A stretch of DNA of 64,000 nucleotides from Reichenbachiella carrageenanivorans (lineage in GTDB: Bacteria; Bacteroidota; Bacteroidia; Cytophagales; Cyclobacteriaceae), in contig NZ_CP106735.1 of NCBI RefSeq assembly GCF_025639805.1, forward strand, positions 496,001 to 560,000. Reading direction: 5' to 3'. Under the pieces are notes generated by a model. It was not told the DNA's origin. It was given only the letters and a program-made list of their open reading frames with translations, and did not search any database. Numbering within the stretch: position 1 is the first letter of the stretch; every line of letters starts with the position of its first letter. Position numbers and translations under genes: made by a program. Positions 35,777 through 45,800 of the stretch are shown piece by piece.

Positions 35777-36229
35777 TTATTCCTTGCTCAGTATGAAAGT
35801 GTAAGAACCCGTAATTCCTTTGCTACGAGCTCCTAATGGCTCGTTGGTATCATTGGTAAATGTGATTGTAAGTACGGTATTGTCTTGAGCCAATGCGACT
35901 GCAATGGGTCGTTCATCTTCATTCAATACAATTTGTCCGAAATTGCCATCTACATATTGCCAAGTCCCTTGTGGATAAATGATATTGTTGGGATCTCCCT
36001 CTGCGTAATAGCCGAATTGCTCGGTAAAGAAGATGGAAAAATCTTGATAGTCTAAAGTAATATCATTGCCATCTCTCAGCACTTGAGAATTTTCACCAAG
36101 CACCCAAGTACCTGCGATTAGCCTACTGTGCTCCTCCTCTTCTGGTATATTCGACGAGTCGTCTCCACAGCCGACAAGCGCACTAAGCAAAACCAATAAT
36201 AGTATGTGTATAGGATTAATTTTTTTCAT
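35777..36229 (-). CDS. Small lipocalin-like lipoprotein
   Basis: The 150-residue lipoprotein (start at the ATG at 36229; lipobox LVGC at residue 21) is not recognised as a defined family. After an acidic linker the sequence has GTWVLGENSQ, a YPQGTWQYVDG strand, VLTITFTN and a terminal SYTFILSKE. This alternation of short strands is characteristic of small lipocalin-like beta-barrels common in Bacteroidota lipoproteins. It lies between the M14 gene and a T9SS cargo gene. No function can be assigned. Confidence 0.7.
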   Translation of the reverse strand: MKKINPIHILLLVLLSALVGCGDDSSNIPEEEEHSRLIAGTWVLGENSQVLRDGNDITLDYQDFSIFFTEQFGYYAEGDPNNIIYPQGTWQYVDGNFGQIVLNEDERPIAVALAQDNTVLTITFTNDTNEPLGARSKGITGSYTFILSKE

Positions 36230-36259
36230 CTCTTTCAATTTTTTTGATTATTTAGATAA

Positions 36260-37519
36260 CTACTGTTTGACTAGTTTGCCACTTCTTACTACTTGCTGTC
36301 CGTCGGACACTGTATATAAGTACACACCCCGCTCTAGAGCAGAAGCAGACTGATTATTGATTCCTACTTCGATAGACCTATTCAAGACCTCTTCTCCACT
36401 CAATGTGAAAATTTTGAGATTCAGCCTGCTATTCATCGAATTTCTAATGCTTAGAGAATTAACAATTGGATTGGGATACAAATTGATGTCTTTGGGCTCG
36501 CCTATGCCTACTGAGGTAATACTTCCATCAGACAAGGGAAAGGTGGCTTTTAAGGCATTTGCCATTTTTTTCCACTCGTCCACATCTTTTCTCAATCGAT
36601 CGTACTCTTGCTCAATGTGTATAAATCTACCGTTGGCAGTTTCTGCATTCGACATACAAGGATCTGTGCCTTGGTTGATGTACCTTCCTTGGGTATTGGT
36701 AAACCCCAATAGTTTACTCCAGCTGTTGTTGGTCGAGTTTTCGAATGTAAGTAGGTTGTCTTCTACTTTCAGGTTCGTCTCTATATCTGGCATTTTATTG
36801 CTTCCCACTATGGTACGCCCCCCCAAACTCAAGATAGCACTTGGATCTGAAGAGGTTTTATCAAACCCATGAAGCTGAATAAAGTAATTGCTTTCGGCAT
36901 CATTCAAAAGTTCGGTCACTATCTGAAAAGCTCCATTGGTATTGTGAGCCACGTCCGAAATTCTATATTTTTCTTCATAGCCACAGACACTTGTAGTCCC
37001 TGAGCAACTTGATGAAGCCAAACTATTACAACGGTCGGTACCTGTCAAAAAGAACGCCCTAGCACCCATTTCTCTAAAGACATATGCTCCCTCAACACCT
37101 GTATTTCGATCTTTAATGGCATGTGGACTTTGGATTACTACTTGTGCCCGCGCAGGTTTATCATTGAAGATATAAGTCCCCCAATAATTGTCAGAATCTG
37201 CAAGCTTGCGTAGCATATACAAATTGAGTGACTTACCTCCATCTGTATCCTTTACATTGACCAATTCATACCCTAACCCAGTAGCTGCAAGAGCTGCCTC
37301 TGCATACTCTTTGGAGATCACCTTATCTACCAAAGTCTGCCATTCAGATTTATCTTCACCATCTAGCGATGTAAAAACATTGGTAGATGCCCCTGGCAAG
37401 GCGGCTACTTCTGCATACACGAGGTCGTAAATGTTCGCATCGATTGTTTCCTGGGCTGCCATAGGCAGCCAGGAAACAATCGATACTATAACACATATTA
37501 TCTTTGTGATCCTTTTCAT
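36260..37519 (-). CDS. T9SS-secreted putative zinc hydrolase, poly-gamma-glutamate-hydrolase-like
   Basis: The 419-residue protein has a signal peptide (cleavage near MAAQ), a catalytic-looking core and a T9SS C-terminal sorting domain (about 345-419, LYPNPIVNSLSI, ERGVYLYTVSDG). The core shows QSPHAIKDRNTG (His133), FIQLHGFDK (His217) and FIHIEQEYDRLRKD (Glu303). This order, SPH then HG then an acidic helix start, resembles that of poly-gamma-glutamate hydrolases and M14-related zinc amidases; the similarity is by eye and the identification is tentative. It starts in a TAATG overlap with the upstream gene. A 21-bp near-perfect hairpin covers its signal-peptide codons. Confidence 0.6.
   Translation of the reverse strand: MKRITKIICVIVSIVSWLPMAAQETIDANIYDLVYAEVAALPGASTNVFTSLDGEDKSEWQTLVDKVISKEYAEAALAATGLGYELVNVKDTDGGKSLNLYMLRKLADSDNYWGTYIFNDKPARAQVVIQSPHAIKDRNTGVEGAYVFREMGARAFFLTGTDRCNSLASSSCSGTTSVCGYEEKYRISDVAHNTNGAFQIVTELLNDAESNYFIQLHGFDKTSSDPSAILSLGGRTIVGSNKMPDIETNLKVEDNLLTFENSTNNSWSKLLGFTNTQGRYINQGTDPCMSNAETANGRFIHIEQEYDRLRKDVDEWKKMANALKATFPLSDGSITSVGIGEPKDINLYPNPIVNSLSIRNSMNSRLNLKIFTLSGEEVLNRSIEVGINNQSASALERGVYLYTVSDGQQVVRSGKLVKQ
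37439..37484 (-). repeat. 21-bp near-perfect hairpin within signal-peptide codons
   Basis: The left arm (37439-37460) and right arm (37464-37484) pair over 21 bp with one bulged G and a 3-nt loop. The core arm is ATCGATTGTTTCCTGG. It covers nucleotides 36-81 of the coding sequence at 36260-37519. In mRNA it would form a very stable stem just inside the initiation region. Possible roles are translational control, mRNA stability, or a relic of template-switch mutation. Confidence 0.75.
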
Positions 37520-40500
37520 TATTTTTTAATCAATAGTTTACCATTATTAATACTCTTGGCATTGAGGTCTCTAATCGTATACAGGTACAGTCCGTTTTTC
37601 AATGCCGAAACCTGAATCTGATTTTGTGAAACAGGATTCAAATCAGCTTGCAATATCATTTCACCCTGTATGTTGTATAGATTGAATATAAGATGATCCA
37701 TACGATTGCTTAAGCTAATCTCGATGACATCTGAAGCTGGATTTGGATACACACTGGTTTCCAATTTGATAGGGTCGTCTGTAGCGGTAACGATATTGAT
37801 GAAAACGGACTGATCCACCTTTCTCCCTGGCGAGTACAGTTTTCCATTTGCACCTTCTACTTGAGAGTGTAGCGCATATTCACCATAAATATCTGGAGAT
37901 CGGGTAATTGACTGATTGTTGTCTCCATCTTCACCATAGATCGTAGATGCTTGTACTTCTTCCAATGTATTCTCGATCCGCAACTTGTCGCCCGTATTGG
38001 TCAGACTCAAGCCTCCTTCTTCTGTCGCCACCTGTACTTCGGCTCCTAAGATGCCTCTAGGATTTCCTCCTCCGAAAACCACAATAGCATGCCCAGGCTG
38101 AAGTGTGGTTCCTGCTGAAAAGACATGTCTCAATGCAGATTCATCGTAGAATTTGTATCCACTCATGTCTATGATTTCTTTAGATCGATTGACTACTTCA
38201 ATAAATTCGTCTTCAGCGGCATCTCTTATGCCATCATTGTTTGCGTCTCCTAGGTCACCAGAGGCGGGATCCGCATGGATTTCGTTAAATACTAGCGGCA
38301 CATCATCATCTAAGATGACAAAGCTAAATTGTGTTATTGCTCCTGCCTTGGCCGTAGACCCTCCAGATATATTTTCTAAAGTAAATGTGAATAATTCATC
38401 GCCTTCGAGTAAATCATCATCGATCACATTAATTTCCACAAATTGACTCTCGGAACTACCAGCAGGGAAGGTCACGGTCTGTGTAGAGTAGACCAAATCT
38501 CCATCCAAGTTTTCTGACGATAATATGACATCTACCATCGTCGCATGGTCTGCGCTTGCTTTTTCTATAGATACTTCTAATTCGAAAGTCACATTGCCCT
38601 CTCCTATTCCACCTAGTGCCACAGGAAAAGACACCTTGGTGGAATTATCTACTACGAAAGGTGTACCGTCTACTTTGGTACCAGGAGAAATCGTGAGTCC
38701 TCCTAAAACTGGATGCAGTTCAAAGTCGCCAGTGATATCTGGATTTCTTGTATAGGATACGCCAATGTTTGTCGAGTTATAGCTATAGGCATATACCTCT
38801 TCATCTAGGTCATTAAATATGGATATTTTCGTACCTGAGTTTAAAATCCCCAAACCAGAGAGCCCTTCTGAGGCTATTTGTACAGAAGCTCCTCCAAAGC
38901 TACCCTCGGGACTACCTCCTCCAAACAATACCAAGGCAGAACCTGCATTTATCACCGTGCCAGAAGGGAAAACATGCCTGGTTTGATCGTTAGCCACGAT
39001 ACTCCAATTGGAAATGTCCAAGTCCGAAACCCCGTCGTTTACAAACTCCATGAATTCATCATTCGTTCCGTTAAAGACTCCATCTCCATTGGCATCTACT
39101 TCGGCGGGATCTGTTACACTAGTAGACGATGGATAAGGAAGAAATTCATTCAACACCAAACTAGAAGGTGGGAAATCATTGTCATCCATGGTAACCTGAG
39201 TAGTACTCGTAGCTCCTACTTTGGCGTTTGTACCACCAGCTACATTTTGTAATTCAAATGTAAACTGCTGTATACCCTCTACCTCTGTATCATCCGTAAT
39301 CGTCACCGTAACAAACTGTTCTTGATTACTACCTGCTGGAAAAGTAATAGGCTCTATGGTATAATTGTTTAGATCTGCAGCATCTCCCGAAATTAGCGCC
39401 ACATTGGCTGTAGTGGCATTGGTGTTGTCTTCCTGAGATATGGTTACCCCAATGGTAAAACTCCCATCTCCTTCATCGATCAATATAGACGGAGAGGTAA
39501 ACTGAACCAATGTAGAAGTTTGTTCTATAAAAAACGTTCCGTCTACCTTCAACCCTGGCGAGGCTTTAGCATTGGTATCGTCCTGATTCTTATAGGCCGA
39601 AATGGCAGGGTGAGTCACGAAATCTCCCGTAATGTCTGGGTTTCGCACAAAAGCAACTGCCCTTGCCCCATCGGTATATGAAAAAGTCAACCTTATGGCA
39701 TCGGTATCATCCAAAATAAAAAACTCATCCTCAGAGTTGAGCATACCCAAGGATGCACCTGGGTCTTCACCTAATGAAGCAACCTGCACCAGACTATTTC
39801 CAAACGTTCCGACTGGTGATGATCCTGCTCCAAACACTACCAATGCGCCTCCTGCTGGAATGACGGTAGGGTCTGGGAAAATGTGCCGATCAACACCGTC
39901 ATTAATTTTCCAGCCAGAGATGTCTAAGTCTGTATCACCTGAGTTTACAAATTCGATGTATTCATCTGAAAAGGCACTGTACGAACCATTTCCATTGGCG
40001 TCAAATTCTGTGTCATCCGAAGTAGATCCCGCAGGCCACGGCATAAATTCGTTGACCACCAAATCTGTCGGGCCAAAGTCATTGTCGACCACTGATAGTG
40101 TAATAGAAGACTGTGCACCCAGTTCGGCAGAGTTGCCTCCTGCCACATTTTCCAAACTAAAAACAAAATCCTCATCCCCCTCTATCTCATCGTCGTCCGA
40201 AAGTGTGATGGTAACGGTCTTCGAATCGCTAAATCCTGCTGGAAACGTGACCAGCTGCGTTGTATAATTGCCCAAATCTGCTGCAGTACCAGACGTGAGT
40301 ACCACATTCACTGTGGTAGCCACGCTGGCATCTTCCCCTACAATAGTAACCGTAATATCTACTGTACCGTCTCCTTCATTTACACTAGCGGTAGCAGCAT
40401 TGAATTGTACCACAGTGACTGATGGCTCTATAAACAAGTCTCCATTGATCTTGGTACCTGGCGAACACAACGCACCTGCCGAACCAGTAGCTACTGTATG

Positions 40501-41364
40501 CTCTGTCATGGGATTGACAGCCCCTGTAATGTCAGGATCTCTGGTTATAGAATGGCTATTGCCTCCCTCACTGCCATAGGTATAATATAAGATCGTGTTG
40601 TTCGAAGCATCTGTGATAACAAAGGTCTCATTGGTATTAGTGGCACCAAGACCTTCACCCTCAGAAGCGGTCTGTACCAAACTATTTCCAAAAGAACCTA
40701 CAGGAGAACCTCCTCCAAAAACTACTATGGCACCACCTGCTGGCACCACAGTACTAGCAGGAAAAATATGTCTGACCTTAAATTGTGACACCTTATCAAA
40801 GATCTGATATCCGCTAATATCCAATGGAGAGGCGCTTGTATTGACAAACTCTATAAACTCATCATCAGAAGAAACACCATCCACCCCGTTGGCATCTACA
40901 TCTGGAGTTTGATCAGCAAGAATTTCATTGATAATCAAATCAGAAGACGTGGTCTCATTGTCGTATATGGTCAAATCAAAAGCAGCTTGTGCTCCTACTT
41001 CTGCAGCATTCCCACCACTCACATTCTGAAGTGCAAAAGTGAATGTCTCTGCGCTCTCTACCTCTCCATCGTCTGTGATAGTAATACTGATGGTTTGCGA
41101 ATCTGAACTTGATGCTGGGAATGTCGCCTGCTGGGTAGTATAGTTGTCTATATCTCCAGCCGTACCAGCCGTCAGCACCACATCTACAACAGTAGGAATG
41201 GCGTCTTCATTGGCAATATCAATGGTAAGATCGAACGTAACGCCGTCCTCTGTAACTATAGCCGAAGCCGAAGAAAACTCTACAGTAGTTTGGGCTTGAA
41301 CCAAGAAACTGGTCAATAACAGAACTAGTGTAATATGTATAAAATTGTAGTACATTTTTTTCAT
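37519..41364 (-). CDS. Giant T9SS surface protein with Calx-beta and lamin-tail-domain repeats
   Basis: The 1281-residue protein has a signal peptide, then four tandem units of about 290-300 residues starting near 26, 314, 617 and 907. Each unit is a Calx-beta domain (for example TFPAGSSESQFVEINVIDDDLLEGDE) followed by a lamin-tail-type domain (NEILADQTPD...EFIEFVNTS..LDISGYQIFD, then VFGGGSP). The C-terminus is a T9SS sorting domain (YPNPASDVIEISLS ... KNGLYLYTI). Calx-beta domains bind calcium in other proteins. The protein is probably exported to the cell surface as an adhesive or scaffold. It lies between SusD and the putative zinc hydrolase, whose start it overlaps. Confidence 0.9.
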   Translation of the reverse strand: MKKMYYNFIHITLVLLLTSFLVQAQTTVEFSSASAIVTEDGVTFDLTIDIANEDAIPTVVDVVLTAGTAGDIDNYTTQQATFPASSSDSQTISITITDDGEVESAETFTFALQNVSGGNAAEVGAQAAFDLTIYDNETTSSDLIINEILADQTPDVDANGVDGVSSDDEFIEFVNTSASPLDISGYQIFDKVSQFKVRHIFPASTVVPAGGAIVVFGGGSPVGSFGNSLVQTASEGEGLGATNTNETFVITDASNNTILYYTYGSEGGNSHSITRDPDITGAVNPMTEHTVATGSAGALCSPGTKINGDLFIEPSVTVVQFNAATASVNEGDGTVDITVTIVGEDASVATTVNVVLTSGTAADLGNYTTQLVTFPAGFSDSKTVTITLSDDDEIEGDEDFVFSLENVAGGNSAELGAQSSITLSVVDNDFGPTDLVVNEFMPWPAGSTSDDTEFDANGNGSYSAFSDEYIEFVNSGDTDLDISGWKINDGVDRHIFPDPTVIPAGGALVVFGAGSSPVGTFGNSLVQVASLGEDPGASLGMLNSEDEFFILDDTDAIRLTFSYTDGARAVAFVRNPDITGDFVTHPAISAYKNQDDTNAKASPGLKVDGTFFIEQTSTLVQFTSPSILIDEGDGSFTIGVTISQEDNTNATTANVALISGDAADLNNYTIEPITFPAGSNQEQFVTVTITDDTEVEGIQQFTFELQNVAGGTNAKVGATSTTQVTMDDNDFPPSSLVLNEFLPYPSSTSVTDPAEVDANGDGVFNGTNDEFMEFVNDGVSDLDISNWSIVANDQTRHVFPSGTVINAGSALVLFGGGSPEGSFGGASVQIASEGLSGLGILNSGTKISIFNDLDEEVYAYSYNSTNIGVSYTRNPDITGDFELHPVLGGLTISPGTKVDGTPFVVDNSTKVSFPVALGGIGEGNVTFELEVSIEKASADHATMVDVILSSENLDGDLVYSTQTVTFPAGSSESQFVEINVIDDDLLEGDELFTFTLENISGGSTAKAGAITQFSFVILDDDVPLVFNEIHADPASGDLGDANNDGIRDAAEDEFIEVVNRSKEIIDMSGYKFYDESALRHVFSAGTTLQPGHAIVVFGGGNPRGILGAEVQVATEEGGLSLTNTGDKLRIENTLEEVQASTIYGEDGDNNQSITRSPDIYGEYALHSQVEGANGKLYSPGRKVDQSVFINIVTATDDPIKLETSVYPNPASDVIEISLSNRMDHLIFNLYNIQGEMILQADLNPVSQNQIQVSALKNGLYLYTIRDLNAKSINNGKLLIKK

Positions 41365-41386
41365 TGTGATCGTATTTAAGTTCTAA

Positions 41387-42796
41387 TTATTTATTCACCT
41401 CAGTGACAAGTACCAAATCAGGTAATGGTGTGGGTATATTCGAATTAGTATTGATCTCATTGGCTGGATAGATAAACCTTTCTGGTTGCTGCGAAGCAGA
41501 AGGCGAGTTTAAAGGAATAGCTACAGCAATGTCACTATCAGATTTTCGTAAACGTCTCGCATCGTCAAATGGCATATAAGTCAAAAAACCTGACACATAT
41601 CTCTCTTCGATAATTTCCCTAAGCAGAGCACGCGACTGAGCTATGCCGTCTGCATTTTCTATTCCTCCAGGTAGAAAATCCGTAGAAAGGTATGGATTAT
41701 AAACGTGCGAAAGAGAAGCGAAATTATCATTCAAAAATTCACCCCCATTTAGCCAAGCTCTCAATTCGTTGAGGTGTGCCAGTCCTGTAGCCATATCTAT
41801 CGTACGAGTACCTGCTTCTGCCAAAATGAGAATGTTTTCTTCATAAGAAATCAACCGTTGTGGTTCGTACATATCGGCAATCCCAGTACTCCCAGGTGCT
41901 ATTTTATAATACTCATACCTAGCTCTTTCGTCTGTTTTAGCGTTATTTCTGCTATTGACTCCAGACGGATTCAGCACGTCCATAAGATAACTCGATGCCG
42001 TGCCAATGTCGCCACTTCTGGTACTTTGCATGAGTGTATAGAATGTGTTTTTATTACCATTCTGATCTTCGTCTCCAAACGGCGTGAAATACATCGTATT
42101 TTCTGCCGACACAATACCCTTTTGAGCTGCAGCATATGCAGATTCATAATCCTTCATATGCATATAATATCGGGCTTTCAGTGTCCATGCAGCCTCTAGC
42201 CATTTGTCTCTATCGCCACCATAATAAATGTCTTCGGCCAAAGTCACGCCGGAAAAAGACGCTTCGAAGTTTTCTATAGCCAGATCCAAAAGCACTTGTA
42301 AATTTTGAAAAACACTAACCTGAGACTCATAATCAGGCTCATCGATCTCCTCATTATAGGCTTGTGTGTAGGGCACATCTCCAAAAAGAGAAGCACATGT
42401 GCCTACCGAATGTGCTTCGAGTACTTGACTAATACCTTGCAATAGCACATTTCTATCGCCCAACTTAGACAGGATCAATCGTACCTGAGGCACTACGCCC
42501 TGATAGGCTCGTGTCCAAGTTGTATTTCCTGTAGTAGATGCAAAATTGTAACTATAAAGCGCTCCATAGTCTACCGCATAACCAACCATCTGTCCACTAT
42601 AAAGGGCGGAAATTCTCAATGCGTGCCCCTGCTGTACCATGATGTTTGATAACTGAGCTCCTCTCAGCAATGCTTCTGGTGGTACTGCGTCTGGGTCTAA
42701 TTCTGTCAGATCTTTATTAATATCATCTACCAAATCGGTACAGGAAAAAGCAGAAAATAGGATAGATATAAGTAATAGATATTTAATTCGTTCCAT
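41387..42796 (-). CDS. SusD-like lipoprotein (SusD_RagB_2/SusD-like type)
   Basis: The 469-residue outer-membrane lipoprotein (lipobox FSC, Cys19) belongs to the SusD superfamily by CTDLVDDINKDLTELDPDAVPPEALLRGA, the tetratricopeptide-like helices (YGGDRDKWLEAAWTLKARYYMHM) and a C-terminal RLRKSDSDIAVAIPL-type segment. It is the extracellular substrate-binding partner of the SusC encoded 20 bp upstream. The SusD_RagB_2-type helix pattern recurs in SusD proteins that bind peptides or other non-starch ligands, but ligand prediction from sequence is unreliable. Confidence 0.92.
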   Translation of the reverse strand: MERIKYLLLISILFSAFSCTDLVDDINKDLTELDPDAVPPEALLRGAQLSNIMVQQGHALRISALYSGQMVGYAVDYGALYSYNFASTTGNTTWTRAYQGVVPQVRLILSKLGDRNVLLQGISQVLEAHSVGTCASLFGDVPYTQAYNEEIDEPDYESQVSVFQNLQVLLDLAIENFEASFSGVTLAEDIYYGGDRDKWLEAAWTLKARYYMHMKDYESAYAAAQKGIVSAENTMYFTPFGDEDQNGNKNTFYTLMQSTRSGDIGTASSYLMDVLNPSGVNSRNNAKTDERARYEYYKIAPGSTGIADMYEPQRLISYEENILILAEAGTRTIDMATGLAHLNELRAWLNGGEFLNDNFASLSHVYNPYLSTDFLPGGIENADGIAQSRALLREIIEERYVSGFLTYMPFDDARRLRKSDSDIAVAIPLNSPSASQQPERFIYPANEINTNSNIPTPLPDLVLVTEVNK

Positions 42797-42815
42797 GATT
42801 TCGTTGATTTTCTAA

Positions 42816-45800
42816 TTAATAAGTGATTTTGACCGAGAATAGGACTGATCTCGAACTAGGATTGGTGAAATACTCAGTTCCAAAACCATTGTTCACTCCG
42901 AATTGACTGGTTTCAGGATCTATGCCGATGATATCTGTCCAAAGCGCGAGATTCCTGCCTGTCGCTGTAAATTCTACACTACTCAATTTAAGCGTCTCCT
43001 GTAGCCAAGGTGTATTGAGGGTATAGCCCAAGGAAACTTCTCTCAACTTGGTCCAGCTCGCATCTTCACTAATTAACAATTCATAAATAACACCAGAGCC
43101 AAATCCACCCCCTTTGGTAGTGTACCATGCCTCATCTAATAGCACTGGGCCTGCTCCAAAGTCTGCCACGTTGCCTCTCACTGTAGTGCCGGCAGTAAAA
43201 AGCTGACCGTTTAGATTGCGAACATCTTGCCCCAAGGTTACGTCATTGCCCACATCTGCATGTGTTCCAAACCCATAAAGCACCATTCTGGTCCGGTCTG
43301 CAAACTGCCCACCATGAGAATGCTCAAAAAGTAGGTTAAGCTTTAGGTTTTTCCAACGCAAATCCAAGGCAGCTCCTCCCCTCCATTCTGGGTTTGGGTC
43401 GCCCACTACACCGCCCAAAACGTCGGTCAAAGGAAAACCGTTAGCATCTAACGCTAATGTACCATCCTCATTTCTCTCCGCCTTGTTGGCCCAGAGCACT
43501 CCTAGTGGCTCTCCTACCACAGCCCTCGAGCTGATGGCTTCTCCTGTTAGATTAACAGATTCTGCCCCGTACAGGCTCAATACCTCATTTCTGTTTCTGT
43601 TAAAATTGGCACTCACGTTTATCGACCAATCAGGTGTTCTGAGCAACTGATAGTCTAATTCTAGCTCGACCCCTCTGTTCTCCATCGAGCCTGCATTCAT
43701 GTATATATTGGTAAATCCAGTAGATGCAGGCTTAGCGATATCGAGAAGTATGTCTTCTATTTTATTGTAATAGTAGGTGAAAGACACGTTTAGCTTATCT
43801 TTTAAAAACCTAAAATCCGCTCCTGCTTCGTATTCGGTTTTCACCTCAGGCCTTAGGTCATCATTTCCCTGATCATCGTCTAACCTGAAGCCTCCACCGA
43901 AGACGGATACATCCAAGGCATCGTTATAAGTACTGACTGAAAAACCGCCATCAGTAAGTGTTTGCGATCTGTGAGCCGACGGTCTGATACCTACTTTACC
44001 CCAAGACCCTCGAATTTTACCAAACGATAAAATATTTTGGTTATTAAATATGGGCAACCGTGTAAACTGCCAAGCGACGTCGGTAGAAGGATAAAAGAAG
44101 TTGTCTGCGATAGTAGATGCTGCTTCTAGTGCACCATTCACATTTACAAATACCTGATCATAGAGATCTACTGAAGCCTGTGCGTATCCTCTGTTTGATC
44201 TGGTAATAAATGCCGTCTTGCTAAGACTGGAAAAATTCTGATTGGTGACCAACTCAAAAGTGGCGAAATCTGTATTGGCCTCAAAGTTTTCCACATGCAT
44301 ATAAAAAGACTCTCCTTCACTTTGAGTGATATTCCATCCCAATGTGGTTTGCAATCCAATGTCTTTATTTAGATTAAAAGACATTTTTGTAATCGCATCA
44401 AAATTCAATTGTTTCCTTGTGAGTATATCTTGTGCCTGAACTCCGATTTTTCTACCTGCTGACGCAGAATTTTTCGGAAAGAAATATTCACGAGTATCAG
44501 TGAAAACATCCGCTCCTCCTCTAAATGTAAACCCTAACCAATCTAACGGATCTACATTGATCTGAGGGGTAATAGTAAAACGATCCACTTGAGTAGTGGC
44601 CAACTGCTCGTCTGTAGCCCACTGTGGATTGGTATATATTGGGTCTTCATTTTGGCCGAGCTGATTTCTATATGCCCGCTGCCTTCGTTCATATATCCCT
44701 CCCAATCCGTCATAATACGTTCCTATATAATCGGCATTGTTAAAATCTGGGGCAGACCTGAGCAAACCCACATACATACCCGACACATTTGAATTTTGCT
44801 GAATTCTGTTCGAATTGGTATTGGTATAAGAAGCCTTGGCACTCATGCTCAACCAATCATTGAATCGGGTATCTCCATTGAGCCGAACATTATACCTGTT
44901 GTAATCGCTATTACGAATGATGCCCTCTTGATCCAATTTTCCGAAACTGAAAAAGAAAGTTGATTTGTCTCCACCTCCACTGATGGATAGATCTTGTTGA
45001 AAAAAGTGTCCTCTTTGAAAAACTTGATCAAAATTTCGGTCTACATAAGTTTCCTGCGAATTTTTGGAGACAATTGGATAGTACAGTGTGCCATCGGCAG
45101 CCTCAAAATATTCGCCAAAGAAATCGACTTCATCTGGCGTTCCTGACCGATCGGCAATCCTATCTCCCCATGAGTTTCGAGCGGTAGGATCCCAGGCACC
45201 ATTAGCCCCTTGACCATAAGTGCTCTGCATCGGGTGCTTTACATTTATTTCATCTAATGAATAGGTTGCATTGTATTCGATTTTTGGCCTACCTGACTTC
45301 CCTCTTTTGGTGGTAATTACGATCACACCATTAGCCGCTCTAGACCCCCAAAGAGACGCTGCCGATGCACCTTTCAGTACTTGCATCGATTCTATATCGT
45401 TGGGATTTATATCGTTGAGTCGGGACTGCTGGGAAGTACCTCCTGAAGAACCACCTGTGATTCCATTTCCAGCACCATTTATACTGTTATTCGCCAATGG
45501 CACTCCATCTACAATAATCAAAGGCTGAGTTGATCCTCCGATCGTATTTTGCCCTCTGATCTGGATAGAAGCACCAGCTCCTGGGTCTCCATTGCCTCTG
45601 GTTACTTTAACACCTGCGACTTTGCCAGACAAACTATTGATAATGGTGGTCTCTCCAGATCGCAATAGTTCTTCGGTCTTTACTACAGAAGAGGTAGAGC
45701 CCAAGTTGTCCTTTTTTTGCTCAAATCCAAGTGCACTGACAACAACCTCTTCTAACTCGTTTACATTTAGAATGAGGCTCACATCCACACGGGTACGTGT

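Noticed and set aside
36357..36872. 171-codon plus-strand frame opposite the putative zinc hydrolase
   Set aside because: Antisense shadow of a protein with signal peptide and T9SS tail; no motif of its own.
39632..40579. Long plus-strand open frames (211 and 103 codons) opposite the giant surface protein
   Set aside because: They run antisense to a well supported repeat-domain protein, have no start context or recognisable domain, and their length follows from the low-complexity composition of that gene.
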